Origin: Micromonospora sp. WMMA1947
GTDB lineage: Bacteria; Actinomycetota; Actinomycetes; Mycobacteriales; Micromonosporaceae
Direction of reading: 5' to 3'
Assembly: GCF_027497355.1 (NCBI RefSeq)
Contig: NZ_CP114909.1
Coordinates: 5,289,001-5,353,000, forward strand
DNA length: 64,000 nt
Position numbers and translations under genes: made by a program. The notes under the pieces are model-generated. The model was not told the DNA's origin. It did not search any database and saw nothing but the letters and a program-made list of their open reading frames with translations. Below are positions 24,900 through 33,871 of the stretch, piece after piece; the first letter of the stretch is position 1; each line of letters begins with the position of its first letter.

Positions 24900-25894
24900 C
24901 GGGCACCCCCGGTCACGGCCAGCTCGTCGTGGCGGGCGGCGACCTCCTTGAGCCGCTGGATGACCGCCTCCCGCACCTCCGGTGGTTCCAGCACGCGGAC
25001 GTCCGGGCCGTAACCGACGATCTGGCCGGCCAGGTAGTCGGCGTCGGCGTACGGCAGCACCAGCCGGTCGCCGTCCGGACCGGCCTGGCACTCCACCGCC
25101 CAGCGGCGCAGCCCGGCGGCGCGCCCCGGAGCGGCCAGCACCGTCGCGCGGCCGGTGCGTTCCACCGGACCGGACCAGCGGGCCACGTGGCTGATCAGGT
25201 CGACCCCGGCCGGCGGCTCGTAGGCGCCCGGCTCGCCGGTGGCCCGGACGGCGCCGACCACCCGGGACAACCGGAAGCAGCGGGTCGCGTCGCGGTCCAG
25301 GTCGTGGCCGACGACGTACCACCGGCCGCGCCAGCAGACCACGCCCCACGGCTGGACCCGGCGGCGGGTGGGCGCGTCGCGGTCCGGCACGCGGTAGTCG
25401 AACCTGACCTCGCGCCGGTCCCGCGCGGCGGCGGTGAGCGGCGCGAACGCCGGGTCGACGGTGACCATCGGTTCCAGGCCCAGCGTGGCCTGCGGATCGA
25501 CGTCGATGCCGGCGGCGCGCAGCTTCGCCAGCCCCGACGACGCGGCGGCGGCCAGCCCGGCGTGCTGCCACAGCCGGGCGGCGATGCCCACCGCTGCTGC
25601 TTCGTCCGGTTCGAGCGGGATGTCGGGCAACGCGTAGGCGCGTGGCGCGATCCGGTAGCCCGGCTCGGCGTCGAAGACGCTCGCCGTGCCGGTCTCCAGC
25701 GGCACCCCCAGCTCACGCAGCTCGGCCTTGTCGCGCTCGAACTTGCGCTGGAACGCCTCGTGGTCCTTCGCGTCGTCCGGGTCGTGCTCGTAGCCGGGCA
25801 CGGTCGCGGCGATCTGCGCGGCGGTCAGGAACCGTCGCGTCGACAGCAGACAGATCACCAGGTTGACCAGGCGTTCGGTACGGGTCCGGGACAC
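24896..25894 (-). CDS. pafB: PafB: WYL-domain transcriptional regulator
   Basis: A 332-residue partner of PafC with the same order: HTH (RTERLVNLVICLLSTRRFLTAAQI), WYL domain (REVRFDYRV...RRVQPWGVV...GRWYVVGHDLDR) and C-terminal WCX part. I prefer GTG 25894 over TTG 25900. It is divergent from the CDF transporter gene. In the classical locus it follows pafA directly; here about 2.5 kb with two rightward genes and one small leftward gene intervene. Confidence 0.93.
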   Translation of the reverse strand: MSRTRTERLVNLVICLLSTRRFLTAAQIAATVPGYEHDPDDAKDHEAFQRKFERDKAELRELGVPLETGTASVFDAEPGYRIAPRAYALPDIPLEPDEAAAVGIAARLWQHAGLAAAASSGLAKLRAAGIDVDPQATLGLEPMVTVDPAFAPLTAAARDRREVRFDYRVPDRDAPTRRRVQPWGVVCWRGRWYVVGHDLDRDATRCFRLSRVVGAVRATGEPGAYEPPAGVDLISHVARWSGPVERTGRATVLAAPGRAAGLRRWAVECQAGPDGDRLVLPYADADYLAGQIVGYGPDVRVLEPPEVREAVIQRLKEVAARHDELAVTGGAR

Positions 25895-25909
25895 GTGCAA
25901 ACGCTAGCA

Positions 25910-25952
25910 GCCCGCGCGTGGCGCGCGGGCACCCGCGCGGCGCGGCGCGGGT
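25910..25952. promoter_or_regulatory. Two adjacent inverted repeats between divergent pafB and CDF genes
   Basis: GCCCGCGCG-TGG-CGCGCGGGC (25910-25930) is followed directly by ACCCGCGC-GGCGCG-GCGCGGGT (25931-25952). They fill the shared control region and may be operators or transcript hairpins. In DNA this GC-rich the chance of such repeats is not negligible. Confidence 0.4.
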
Positions 25953-25998
25953 GTCTTCCCGACCGGCGGCGGGCATCGACCGGTCATAGGGTGATCGC

Positions 25999-26991
25999 AT
26001 GGCGGAACCGGAGGTCAAGACCGAGAGCGTCGGCACCGTCGTGGTGGCCGGCGCGGCGAACCTCGCCATCGCCGTCGCCAAGCTGGTCGCGGGCCTGCTC
26101 TCCGGCTCCGCGGCGATGCTGTCCGAGGCCGCGCACTCGCTCGCCGACACCACCACCGAGGTGCTGCTCTACCTGGCGCTGCGCCGGGGCGCACGGCCCG
26201 CCGACACCCGGCACCCCTTCGGGTACGGCAAGGAGAGCTACGTCTGGGCGTTCCTCGCCGCGCTGTTCACCTTCGTCGCCGGGGCGGGCTTCGCCGTCAC
26301 CCACGGCGTCACCAGCATCCTGGTGCACGAGCACAGCGGCGAGTACCTCGTCGCGTACGTGGTGCTGGCGGTCTCCTTCGCGATCGAGTCGGTGTCGCTG
26401 GCCCGGGCGGTCCGGCAGGTGCGCGGCGAGTCGCGCCGCTGGGGCACCACCCCGCGCCGCTACCTGCGCCTGACCGCCGACACCACCGTCAAGGCGGTCT
26501 TCCTGGAGGACAGCGCCGCGCTGATCGGCCTGCTGATCGCCGCCGGCGGGCTCACCCTGTCGCACCTGACCGGCGACGAGCTGTACGACGGGATCGCCTC
26601 GATCCTCATCGGCGTGCTGCTGCTGGTCGTCGCCGTCGTCCTGGCCCGCAGCAACATCTCGCTGCTGGTCGGCCGCTCCGTCTCCGACCGGCTGCACCGG
26701 CGCATCGAACGGGAGCTGGCGGACGTCCCGACCGTGGACCGGGTCGACACGCTGATGACCATGTTCCTCGGCCCCGACGACATCCTCGTCGCCGCCAAGG
26801 TCGACTTCCGGGACGACGCCACCGGCGCCGACATCGAGGCCGCCGCCGACGAGGCCGAACGCCGGCTCACCGGCCACTTCCCGGAGATCGGGTACGTCTT
26901 CCTCGACCCCACCCGGTCCCGTTCGGCCGGCCGGACCGCCCGCACCACCCAGGACGAGGCGGGCCGCCCGCTCGACGACCGGAACCCCTGA
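25999..26991 (+). CDS. Cation diffusion facilitator (CDF) metal transporter
   Basis: A 330-residue CDF exporter: membrane part of about six helices with the metal site pattern SEAAHSLADTTTE (H-x3-D) and TADTTVKAVFLEDSAAL (D-x3-D-type, second site), then a C-terminal cytoplasmic domain of about 85 residues. It resembles the zinc/iron/cobalt branch rather than CzcD because no His-rich loop is present. TAGGGT at 25987-25992 lies 6 nt from the ATG, so the message is probably leaderless. Confidence 0.88.
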   Translation: MAEPEVKTESVGTVVVAGAANLAIAVAKLVAGLLSGSAAMLSEAAHSLADTTTEVLLYLALRRGARPADTRHPFGYGKESYVWAFLAALFTFVAGAGFAVTHGVTSILVHEHSGEYLVAYVVLAVSFAIESVSLARAVRQVRGESRRWGTTPRRYLRLTADTTVKAVFLEDSAALIGLLIAAGGLTLSHLTGDELYDGIASILIGVLLLVVAVVLARSNISLLVGRSVSDRLHRRIERELADVPTVDRVDTLMTMFLGPDDILVAAKVDFRDDATGADIEAAADEAERRLTGHFPEIGYVFLDPTRSRSAGRTARTTQDEAGRPLDDRNP

Positions 26992-27036
26992 CCCCGCCCG
27001 GGCGTCGTCGCGGCGGCGGCCGATACCGTGCACCGC

Positions 27037-28122
27037 ATGGTGCGATGGCGGTCCGGCACGGTCACGGCGGTACGGCGACGGTGGGCCGGCGCTGCCGAAC
27101 TCGACGTCGAGCTGCCCGACGGCGTCCGGATGCGCGCCCTGGCCTACCCGGCCCTGGTCGGTGAGCCGGAACCCGGCGACCGGGTGCTCCTCAACGCCGG
27201 TGCGCTGCTGATGGGCCTCGGCACCGGCGGCTACGCGCTGGTCGTGGCGCTGCCCGACCGGCTGCCCCCGGACCCGCCGCAGGCCGGCGACAACCGCGAC
27301 GCCGGGCACCTGGTGAAGGCCCGCTACACGCCGCTGCAGCCGATCCTGCTCGGCGTGGACGAGGAGGCATCACCGCACCACGACCGGCTCGCCGCCGCCG
27401 ACTCGGTCGACGGCATGCCCGTGGTCACCGCCGATCTGCACTCCGCGCTGCCGGCGATCCTGGCCGGGGTACGCGCCGACGCGCCCGACGCCCGGGTCGC
27501 GTACGTGCTCACCGACGGCGGGGCGCTGCCGGCCTGGTTCTCCCGCACCCTGGCCGGCCTGGCCGGGCACCTCGCCGGCACGGTGAGCGTGGGCCAGGCG
27601 TTCGGCGGCGACCTGGAGGCGAGCACGCTGCACAGCGGCCTGCTCGCCGCGCGGCACGTGCTCGGCGCCGACCTGGCCATCGTCGCCCAGGGCCCCGGCA
27701 ACCTCGGCACCGGCACCCGCTGGGGCTTCTCCGGCGTCGCCGTCGGCGAGGCGGTGAACGCGATCGCCACGCTGGGCGGGCGCCCGGTCGGCTCGCTGCG
27801 CATCTCCAACGCCGACGCCCGGCCCCGGCACCGTGGCGTCTCCCACCACAGCCTCACCGCGTACGGCCGGGTCGCGCTGGCCCCCGCGGAGCTGGTCGTG
27901 CCGGACGGTCTCGACCCCGGCCTGGCCGCGGAGGTCGCCGCGGCGCTGACGCCGCTGGCCGACCGCCACCGGATCGTCACCGTGCCCGCCGAGGGCCTCG
28001 ACGCGGCGCTGCGGGCGAGCCCGGTCGGCCTGTCCACGATGGGCCGGGGCCTGGACGCCGACCACGCCTACTTCCTGGCCGCGGCCGCCGCCGGCCGGTA
28101 CGCCGCCGGCCTGCTGACCTGA
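27037..28122 (+). CDS. DUF3866 protein
   Basis: A 361-residue cytoplasmic protein of the DUF3866 family, which is often encoded close to the proteasome/pafBC genes in actinobacteria. Segments include GALLMGLGTGGYALVVALP, VAQGPGNLGTGTRWGFSG and the histidine-rich RPRHRGVSHHSLTAYGR. The glycine-rich loops and His cluster suggest an enzyme, but no reaction is known. TACCGT at 27024-27029 ends 7 nt before ATG 27037 (leaderless); the GTG at 27028 lies inside this element and is not the start. Confidence 0.82.
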   Translation: MVRWRSGTVTAVRRRWAGAAELDVELPDGVRMRALAYPALVGEPEPGDRVLLNAGALLMGLGTGGYALVVALPDRLPPDPPQAGDNRDAGHLVKARYTPLQPILLGVDEEASPHHDRLAAADSVDGMPVVTADLHSALPAILAGVRADAPDARVAYVLTDGGALPAWFSRTLAGLAGHLAGTVSVGQAFGGDLEASTLHSGLLAARHVLGADLAIVAQGPGNLGTGTRWGFSGVAVGEAVNAIATLGGRPVGSLRISNADARPRHRGVSHHSLTAYGRVALAPAELVVPDGLDPGLAAEVAAALTPLADRHRIVTVPAEGLDAALRASPVGLSTMGRGLDADHAYFLAAAAAGRYAAGLLT

Positions 28123-28181
28123 CCGGCGCGCCCCGCCGCCAGGCGCGTGGCCGGCGTCGCGGGACCGGGCCGGCGCGGCGG

Positions 28182-28400
28182 TCAGCCGAGGAAGATGATC
28201 AGCCCGAGCCAGGCACCCACGATGAGCGCCAGCGCCGCCGCGAGCACCCAGGTCGGCACCGTGTAGTCGCCACGCCTGTTGCGCTCGATCTCGGCGCGGA
28301 TCTTCTCCCGCCGACGGTCGATCCAGTTGAGCTTCTCGGTGCCGTCGCGGTCCGAGGACGTCTCGCGGCCGGGCCCACCGGCGGATTCGGAAGTGTTCAT
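28182..28400 (-). CDS. Small membrane protein next to pafA
   Basis: A 72-residue protein with a hydrophilic N-terminal half (KLNWIDRRREKIRAEIERNR) and one C-terminal helix (VPTWVLAAALALIVGAWLG). Start ATG 28400 is chosen because the upstream extension is not protein-like. It lies 59 bp after the pafA stop on the same strand and may be co-transcribed. The function is unknown. Confidence 0.65.
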   Translation of the reverse strand: MNTSESAGGPGRETSSDRDGTEKLNWIDRRREKIRAEIERNRRGDYTVPTWVLAAALALIVGAWLGLIIFLG

Positions 28401-28459
28401 CGCGACGCCAGCGTACCCGTGGGCGGGCGGCCGGTGCCGCGCACCGGCCGCCCACACGA

Positions 28460-29818
28460 TCACATGCTGGCGATCAGCCGTTCCACCCGCTCGTCGTAGG
28501 CCCGGAACGGGTCCTTGCACAGCACCGTGCGCTGCGCCTGGTCGTTCAGCTTCAGGTGCACCCAGTCCACGGTGAAGTCGCGCCGCTTCTCCTGTGCGTG
28601 CCGGATGAACTCACCGCGCAGCCGCGCCCGCGTCGTCTGCGGCGGCGTCTCCTTCGCCTCGAAGATCTCCGGGTCGGTGGCCACCCGGTCCACCTCGCGA
28701 CGACGCTCCAGCAGCCCGTACAGGCCGCGGCCGCGCCGCAGGTCGTGGTAGGCCAGGTCCATCTGCGCCACCCGCGGGTGCGACAACGGCAGGTCGTGCT
28801 TGCGCTGGTAGCGCTCGATCAGCTTCAGCTTGGTGACCCAGTCGATCTCCCGGGCCACCGGGTCCAGATCGCCGGTCTCGACCGCGCGCAGCACCCGGCC
28901 CCACAGCTCGACCACCCGCTTCGCGGTCTGGTCGCCGCCCCGGCGCTCCACGAACTCCGTCGCCTTGGCCAGGTATTCCTGCTGGATCTCCAGCGCCGAG
29001 ACCTCCTTGCCGGAGGCCAGCCGCACCTTGCGCCGGCCGGTGATGTCGTGCGACACCTCGCGGATGGCCCGGATCGGGTTCTCCAGCGTCAGGTCGCGCA
29101 TCACCACGCCGGCCTCGATCATCCGCAGCACGATGTCGGCCGTGCCGACCTTCAGCAGCGTGGTGACCTCGTTCATGTTCGAGTCGCCGACGATCACGTG
29201 CAGCCGGCGGTAGCGCTCCGCGTCCGCGTGCGGCTCGTCCCGGGTGTTGATGATCGGCCGGCTGCGGGTGGTCGCCGAGGAGACGCCCTCCCAGATGTGC
29301 TCGGCCCGCTGGGACAGGCAGTAGACGGCGCCGCGCGGCGTCTGCAGCACCTTGCCCGCGCCGCAGATCAGCTGCCGGGTGACCAGGAACGGGATGAGCA
29401 CGTCGGCCAGCCGGCCGAACTCGCCGTGCCGGGACACCAGGTAGTTCTCGTGGCAGCCGTACGAGTTGCCGGCCGAGTCGGTGTTGTTCTTGAACAGGTA
29501 GATCTCGCCCGCGATGCCCTCGTCGTGCAGCCGCTTCTCCGCATCGACGAGCAGCCCCTCCAGGATCCGCTCACCGGCCCGGTCGTGGGCCACCAGGTCG
29601 GTCACCGAGTCGCACTCCGGAGTCGCGTACTCCGGGTGCGAACCGACATCGAGATAGAGGCGGGCGCCGTTGCGGAGGAACACGTTGCTCGACCGGCCCC
29701 ACGACACCACCCGCCGGAACAGGTACCGCGCGACCTCGTCGGGGGACAGTCGGCGTTGCCCGCGATAGGTGCAGGTGACGCCGTACTCGGTTTCGAGGCC
29801 GAAGATTCGCCGCTCCAT
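28460..29818 (-). CDS. pafA: PafA: Pup-protein ligase
   Basis: A 452-residue ligase that joins the C-terminal glutamate of Pup to lysines of target proteins, using ATP. It shows the glutamine-synthetase-like fold: [12 protein letters not shown] at the N-terminus (Glu and Asp metal ligands), [18 protein letters not shown] and the [13 protein letters not shown] loop. The length and ending match the family. It lies downstream of prcB-prcA, as in mycobacteria, with a terminator between prcA and pafA, so it probably has its own promoter. Confidence 0.97.
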   Translation of the reverse strand: MERRIFGLETEYGVTCTYRGQRRLSPDEVARYLFRRVVSWGRSSNVFLRNGARLYLDVGSHPEYATPECDSVTDLVAHDRAGERILEGLLVDAEKRLHDEGIAGEIYLFKNNTDSAGNSYGCHENYLVSRHGEFGRLADVLIPFLVTRQLICGAGKVLQTPRGAVYCLSQRAEHIWEGVSSATTRSRPIINTRDEPHADAERYRRLHVIVGDSNMNEVTTLLKVGTADIVLRMIEAGVVMRDLTLENPIRAIREVSHDITGRRKVRLASGKEVSALEIQQEYLAKATEFVERRGGDQTAKRVVELWGRVLRAVETGDLDPVAREIDWVTKLKLIERYQRKHDLPLSHPRVAQMDLAYHDLRRGRGLYGLLERRREVDRVATDPEIFEAKETPPQTTRARLRGEFIRHAQEKRRDFTVDWVHLKLNDQAQRTVLCKDPFRAYDERVERLIASM

Positions 29819-29922
29819 GATGAGACATTAGCCGCCCGGAGCCTCCGATGGGCAGCGCCGGCGCTCGCCGCTTGCGATCTCCCTCGCGCGGGCCGGGGAG
29901 GCGGCGGGCTCCGTACGCGAAA

Positions 29923-29953
29923 GACCCCGCCACCTCGGCGAGGTGGCGGGGTC
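29923..29953 (-). terminator. 14-bp stem terminator after prcA
   Basis: GACCCCGCCACCTC-GGC-GAGGTGGCGGGGTC is a perfect hairpin 15 bp beyond the prcA stop, between prcA and pafA. It separates the core-particle transcript from the ligase gene. Confidence 0.8.
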
Positions 29954-29967
29954 CGCGAGCGCGGATC

Positions 29968-30801
29968 TCACTCGGCGGGCTTGTCCTCCGCGTTGCCCTC
30001 CAGATCGGCCGAACCCGCCGACGTGGTCGGCTTCTTCGCCTCCTCCGTCGGCACGGCCGGCGTCTTCGCCCGGCCCGGCGCCGGGGCGGTGTCGGCCTCG
30101 GCGTCGCCGTCCAGCAGCGCGGTGAGCGCAGCGCCCGTCACCCGCCGGAAGGTACGCCCCACCCGGCGCCGGTCCAGGACCGCCACCTCCAGCTGGTTCG
30201 CGGCGATCGTCCGGGCCGCCCCGCCCTCACCGCCGACGCTGCTCAGCGCCTTCATCGCGGCGCGCACCGCCTCGGACAGCGACATCTCCGGCCGGTGCTC
30301 GTTCTTCAGCACCCCGCTGATCGCCTCGGCCTGACCACCCATCGCCATCCGGCCCGGCTCGTCGTTCACCGAGCCGTCGTAGGTCACCCGGTAGAGGGAG
30401 TCGTCCTCGGCGGTGGCGCCCACCTCGGCCACGCAGATCTCCACCTCGAACGGCTTCGACTGCTCGGTGAAGATCGCGCCCAGCGTCTGCGCGTACGCGT
30501 TCGCAAGCGCCAGGCCGGTCACGTCCCGGCGGTCGTAGCTGAGCCCGTTGAGGTCGGCCATCCGCACGCCCGCGCGGCGCAGGTTCTCGAACTCGTTGTA
30601 CCGGCCCACGGCGGCGAAGCCGATCCGGTCGTAGATCTCGCTGACCTTGTGCAGCGTGCTGGACAGGTTCTCGGCGACGAAGAGCACCCCGCCCGCGTAG
30701 CTCAGGACCACCGCGCTGCGGCCCCGGGCGATGCCCTTGCGGGCCAACTCGGAGCGGTCGCGCATGATCTGCTCGGGCGAGGCGTAGAACTGCATGGCCA
30801 C
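29968..30801 (-). CDS. prcA: 20S proteasome alpha subunit
   Basis: A 277-residue alpha-type subunit beginning [26 protein letters not shown], the conserved N-terminus that gates the pore. The proteasome fold is followed by a charged, Ala/Pro/Glu-rich C-terminal tail of about 45 residues, which is variable in actinobacteria. GTG 30801 sits at a good distance from GGAGA; ATG 30795 is the alternative. It follows prcB after 55 bp. It assembles with PrcB into the alpha7-beta7-beta7-alpha7 barrel. Confidence 0.96.
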   Translation of the reverse strand: MAMQFYASPEQIMRDRSELARKGIARGRSAVVLSYAGGVLFVAENLSSTLHKVSEIYDRIGFAAVGRYNEFENLRRAGVRMADLNGLSYDRRDVTGLALANAYAQTLGAIFTEQSKPFEVEICVAEVGATAEDDSLYRVTYDGSVNDEPGRMAMGGQAEAISGVLKNEHRPEMSLSEAVRAAMKALSSVGGEGGAARTIAANQLEVAVLDRRRVGRTFRRVTGAALTALLDGDAEADTAPAPGRAKTPAVPTEEAKKPTTSAGSADLEGNAEDKPAE

Positions 30802-30856
30802 GGCGGCGGTTCTCCTTCTGCGGGACTGCTGACTCGGTGGACGGTGCGGAGCGGCC

Positions 30857-31696
30857 TCAGCCGCCGGGGTTCTCCATCCGGCCGGACACCACGCTCTCCG
30901 CGATCGCCGCCGTCTCGGCGTCGGTGAGCCGGTGGGTGCCCTCGGCGGTAGCGGTCATCACGACCGGGTAGATCCGCCGGGTCAGGTCGGGGCCGCCGGT
31001 GGCGGTGTCGTCGTCCGCCGCGTCGTAGAGCGCCTCGACCGCCAGCCGCGTCGCGTCCTCGACCGACAGGCCGGCCCGGAACCGCTTCTTCAGCGCGGAC
31101 TTGGCGAACAGCGAACCGGAGCCGATGGCGTCGTAACCGGTCTCCTCGTACGGGCCACCGGTCACGTCGAAGCTGAAGATCCGCCCGGCCCGCGCCGGGT
31201 CGCTCGCGGCCAGGTCGAAGCCGGCGAACAGCGGGATCACCGCGAGGCCCTGCATGGCCGCGCCCAGGTTGCCGCGGATCATCGACGCCAGCCGGTTGGC
31301 CTTGCCGTCGAGCGAGAGCATCGCGCCCTCGATCTTCTCGTAGTGCTCCAGCTCCACCTGGAACAGTCGCATCAGCTCGATGCCGATGCCGGCGGTGCCC
31401 GCGATGCCGACGAGCGAGTACGCGTCGGCCGGGTGCACCTTCTCGATGTCGCGCTGGGCGATCAGGTTGCCCATCGTGGCGCGCCGGTCGCCGGCCATGA
31501 CCACGCCGCCGGCGGCCGAGATGGCCACGATGGTGGTCGCGTGCGGCGCCATGTCGGCGGCCATGCCGGGCGGCAGCGGCCGACGGCCGGGCAGCATCTC
31601 GGGGGCCACCTTGCTCAGGAACGCTGTGAAGGAGGACGTCCCCGCGTTGGTGAACACATCTGGAAGACGCCCGGATGGATCAAAACCCGCTGCCAC
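30857..31696 (-). CDS. prcB: 20S proteasome beta subunit
   Basis: A 279-residue catalytic subunit made as a proprotein. A 53-residue propeptide precedes the nucleophile Thr54 (HA-TTIVAIS). Conserved Asp and Lys follow in [10 protein letters not shown] (substrate pocket and general-base region). The start is GTG 31696 behind GAGAGGAA. Its first 82 bp overlap, in another frame, an endonuclease-VII-like reading frame lying between it and pup. Confidence 0.96.
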   Translation of the reverse strand: MAAGFDPSGRLPDVFTNAGTSSFTAFLSKVAPEMLPGRRPLPPGMAADMAPHATTIVAISAAGGVVMAGDRRATMGNLIAQRDIEKVHPADAYSLVGIAGTAGIGIELMRLFQVELEHYEKIEGAMLSLDGKANRLASMIRGNLGAAMQGLAVIPLFAGFDLAASDPARAGRIFSFDVTGGPYEETGYDAIGSGSLFAKSALKKRFRAGLSVEDATRLAVEALYDAADDDTATGGPDLTRRIYPVVMTATAEGTHRLTDAETAAIAESVVSGRMENPGG

Positions 31697-31896
31697 GTGG
31701 TTCCTCTCAGGTACGTGATCGCCCCGGCCGGCCCCAAGGGAGCATCCCGGGACCGGCCAAGACCACCGTTGCAGTTGAAGCAGATTATCCCCCGCACCCG
31801 TCCGGTGCGATCATCGTGGTGCCGGCGGTTGACGGCCCGCCCGTCGCCCTGGCGGGCGAAACGGACATATGCCTCACTGGCCGCCCTTTTGTACAT
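31615..31896 (-). pseudogene. Degenerate endonuclease-VII-like frame between pup and prcB
   Basis: A 93-codon frame starting at ATG 31896 inside the 3' end of pup and ending inside prcB. Its middle ([18 protein letters not shown]) matches the second half of the phage endonuclease VII/HNH-like zinc fold. The expected first CxxC is absent and the usual D-H-D-H catalytic segment reads H-H-D-D. It overlaps pup by 23 bp and prcB by 82 bp, so it may be an active overlapping gene of unknown role or a decayed remnant. The tail after the motif has an unusual Trp/Cys/Arg composition. Confidence 0.55.
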
Positions 31897-32080
31897 ATCC
31901 CCGAACGAACTCCTCGGCGTTCTCCTCCAGGACGGAGTCGATCTCGTCGAGCAGGTCGTCCACGTCCTCGGTGATCTCGGCGTGCCGCTCGGCCACCTCG
32001 GGGTTGGCCTCAGCGGTGACCTCGTCGACCTCCTCGCGGGACTTGCCGGACTGGGTCTGCCCACCCTCTTGCGTCGCCAT
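31874..32080 (-). CDS. pup: Prokaryotic ubiquitin-like protein Pup
   Basis: A 68-residue, disordered, acidic protein ending G-G-Q. Dop must deamidate the last Gln to Glu before PafA can attach it to substrates. The central region (AEITEDVDDLLDEIDSVLEE) forms the helix that binds the Mpa coiled coil. The start is ATG 32080 (MATQEGGQ). It lies 107 bp after dop and upstream of prcB. Confidence 0.98.
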   Translation of the reverse strand: MATQEGGQTQSGKSREEVDEVTAEANPEVAERHAEITEDVDDLLDEIDSVLEENAEEFVRGYVQKGGQ

Positions 32081-32187
32081 GGTGGTGCCTCCTCCACGAT
32101 CGCCTGCGATCAACTTACCTCGCGGGAGCGACGAAAGGCCCGTCGCGTGCCCGTTTCCGGCACCCGGCGGGCCTTCCGGCATCGGGG

Positions 32188-33705
32188 TCACCCGCTGGTG
32201 AGCGTCTCCAGCAGATCCTTGGCGCTCTCGCAGCGGTCGAACAGCTCGCCGACGTGCGCGCGGGTGCCCCGCTCGGGCTCCATCATCGGCACCCGGACCA
32301 GCGACTCCCGGCCCACGTCGAAGATGACCGAGTCCCAGCTCGCGGCGACCACCTCGGAGGCGTACCGGTCCAGGCAGCGGCCGCGGAAGTAGGCCCGGGT
32401 GTCCTCCGGCGGCTCGGTCATCGCGGTGCGCGTCTGCTCGTCGGTGAGCAGCGTCTTCATCGAGCCGCGCTGCACCAGGCGGTGGTAGAGGCCCTTCTCC
32501 GGCCGCACGTCGGAGTACTGGAGGTCGACCAGTTGCAGCTTGTGCGAGCCCCAGCCGAGCTTCTCCCGCTCCCGGTAGCCCTCCAGCAGCCGCAGCTTGG
32601 CCACCCAGTCCAGCTCGTCGGCGCACTCGAACGCGTCCCGGCCGAGCCGGTCCAGCACGCTCTCCCAGCGGCGCAGCACGTCGGCGGTCTGCGCGTCGAC
32701 GTCCTTGCCGTAGCGGTCGTCCACGAAGGAGCTGACCCGCTCCAGGTACGCCCACTGCACGTCCAGCGCGGTGAGCTTGCGGCCGTCGCGCATCCGCATC
32801 AGGTGCTTGAGCGACGGGTCGTGGCTGACCGCGCGCAGCTCGGCCACCGGGTCGGCGATGCCCAGGTCGGCGCCGAGGGCCTTCTCCTCGATCATGGCGA
32901 GGATCAGCGAGGTGGTGCCGACCTTGAGGAACGTGGAGATCTCGGAGAGGTTGGCGTCGCCGATGATGACGTGCAGCCGGCGGTACTTGTCGGCGTCGGC
33001 GTGCGGCTCGTCGCGGGTGTTGATGATGGGCCGCTTGAGCGTCGTCTCCAGCCCTACCTCGACCTCGAAGAAGTCGGCCCGCTGGGAGATCTGGAAGCCG
33101 CTCTGGCCGCCGTCCTGGCCGATGCCGACCCGTCCCGCGCCGCAGACGATCTGCCGGGTGACGAAGAACGGCGTCAGGTACGCCACGATGTCGGCGAAGG
33201 GCGTCTGCCGGCGCATCAGGTAGTTCTCGTGCGCGCCGTAGCTGGCGCCCTTGTTGTCGGTGTTGTTCTTGTACAGGTGGATCGGGTGGGTGCCCGGGAT
33301 GGTCGCGGCGCGGCGGGCCGCCTCGGCCATCACCCGCTCCCCCGCCTTGTCCCACCGCACCACGTCGAGGGGGTTGGTGACCTCGGGTGTGGAGTACTCC
33401 GGGTGGGCGTGGTCGACGTAGAGCCGGGCGCCGTTGGTGAGTATGACGTTGGCGAGCCCGAGGTCCTCGTCGGCGAGCGCCTCGGCCGGGTCGTACGCGG
33501 CACCGGAGTAGGTGAACCCGCGGGCGTCGCGCAGTGGCGACTCCTCCTCGTAGTCCCAGCGGGCCCGGCCGCCCCGGTTGAGTTCCGGCCGCGCCCCGTA
33601 GGCGTTTACCACCTGGGAGGAGGTGACCATCGGGTTGGCTCCGGCCTGGCCGGGCACGGAGATGCCGTACTCGACCTCGGTGCCCATGATCCTTCTGACG
33701 CTCAT
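32188..33705 (-). CDS. dop: Dop: Pup deamidase/depupylase
   Basis: A 505-residue paralogue of PafA. Shared signatures are [30 protein letters not shown] and [14 protein letters not shown] Dop-specific insertion near the N-terminus (residues about 35-70) precedes [18 protein letters not shown]. It deamidates the C-terminal Gln of Pup and removes Pup from proteins. ATG 33705 gives the family start [17 protein letters not shown] 33687 is too short. It is located between mpa and pup. Confidence 0.97.
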   Translation of the reverse strand: MSVRRIMGTEVEYGISVPGQAGANPMVTSSQVVNAYGARPELNRGGRARWDYEEESPLRDARGFTYSGAAYDPAEALADEDLGLANVILTNGARLYVDHAHPEYSTPEVTNPLDVVRWDKAGERVMAEAARRAATIPGTHPIHLYKNNTDNKGASYGAHENYLMRRQTPFADIVAYLTPFFVTRQIVCGAGRVGIGQDGGQSGFQISQRADFFEVEVGLETTLKRPIINTRDEPHADADKYRRLHVIIGDANLSEISTFLKVGTTSLILAMIEEKALGADLGIADPVAELRAVSHDPSLKHLMRMRDGRKLTALDVQWAYLERVSSFVDDRYGKDVDAQTADVLRRWESVLDRLGRDAFECADELDWVAKLRLLEGYREREKLGWGSHKLQLVDLQYSDVRPEKGLYHRLVQRGSMKTLLTDEQTRTAMTEPPEDTRAYFRGRCLDRYASEVVAASWDSVIFDVGRESLVRVPMMEPERGTRAHVGELFDRCESAKDLLETLTSG

Positions 33706-33824
33706 CGACCTGCCCGCTCCGCTCGCCGTCCCGGTCCCCGTCATGTCGAGCGTAGTCGGCGTGACGCGCGCAGGGGGCGTGGCGGCAGCGCCGGGTCCGG
33801 TGTGGCGGCGTGCCTGAGGACGCG

Positions 33825-33858
33825 CGGAGGCCCGCGGCGCGTACGCCACGGGCCTCCG
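33825..33858 (-). terminator. Hairpin terminator after mpa
   Basis: CGGAGGCCCG and CGGGCCTCCG form a 10-bp stem, extended by GGCG/CGCC after one mismatch, 14 bp beyond the mpa stop and before dop. It separates mpa from the dop-pup-prcBA transcript. Confidence 0.7.
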
Positions 33859-33871
33859 TCGAGCGGTCGGA

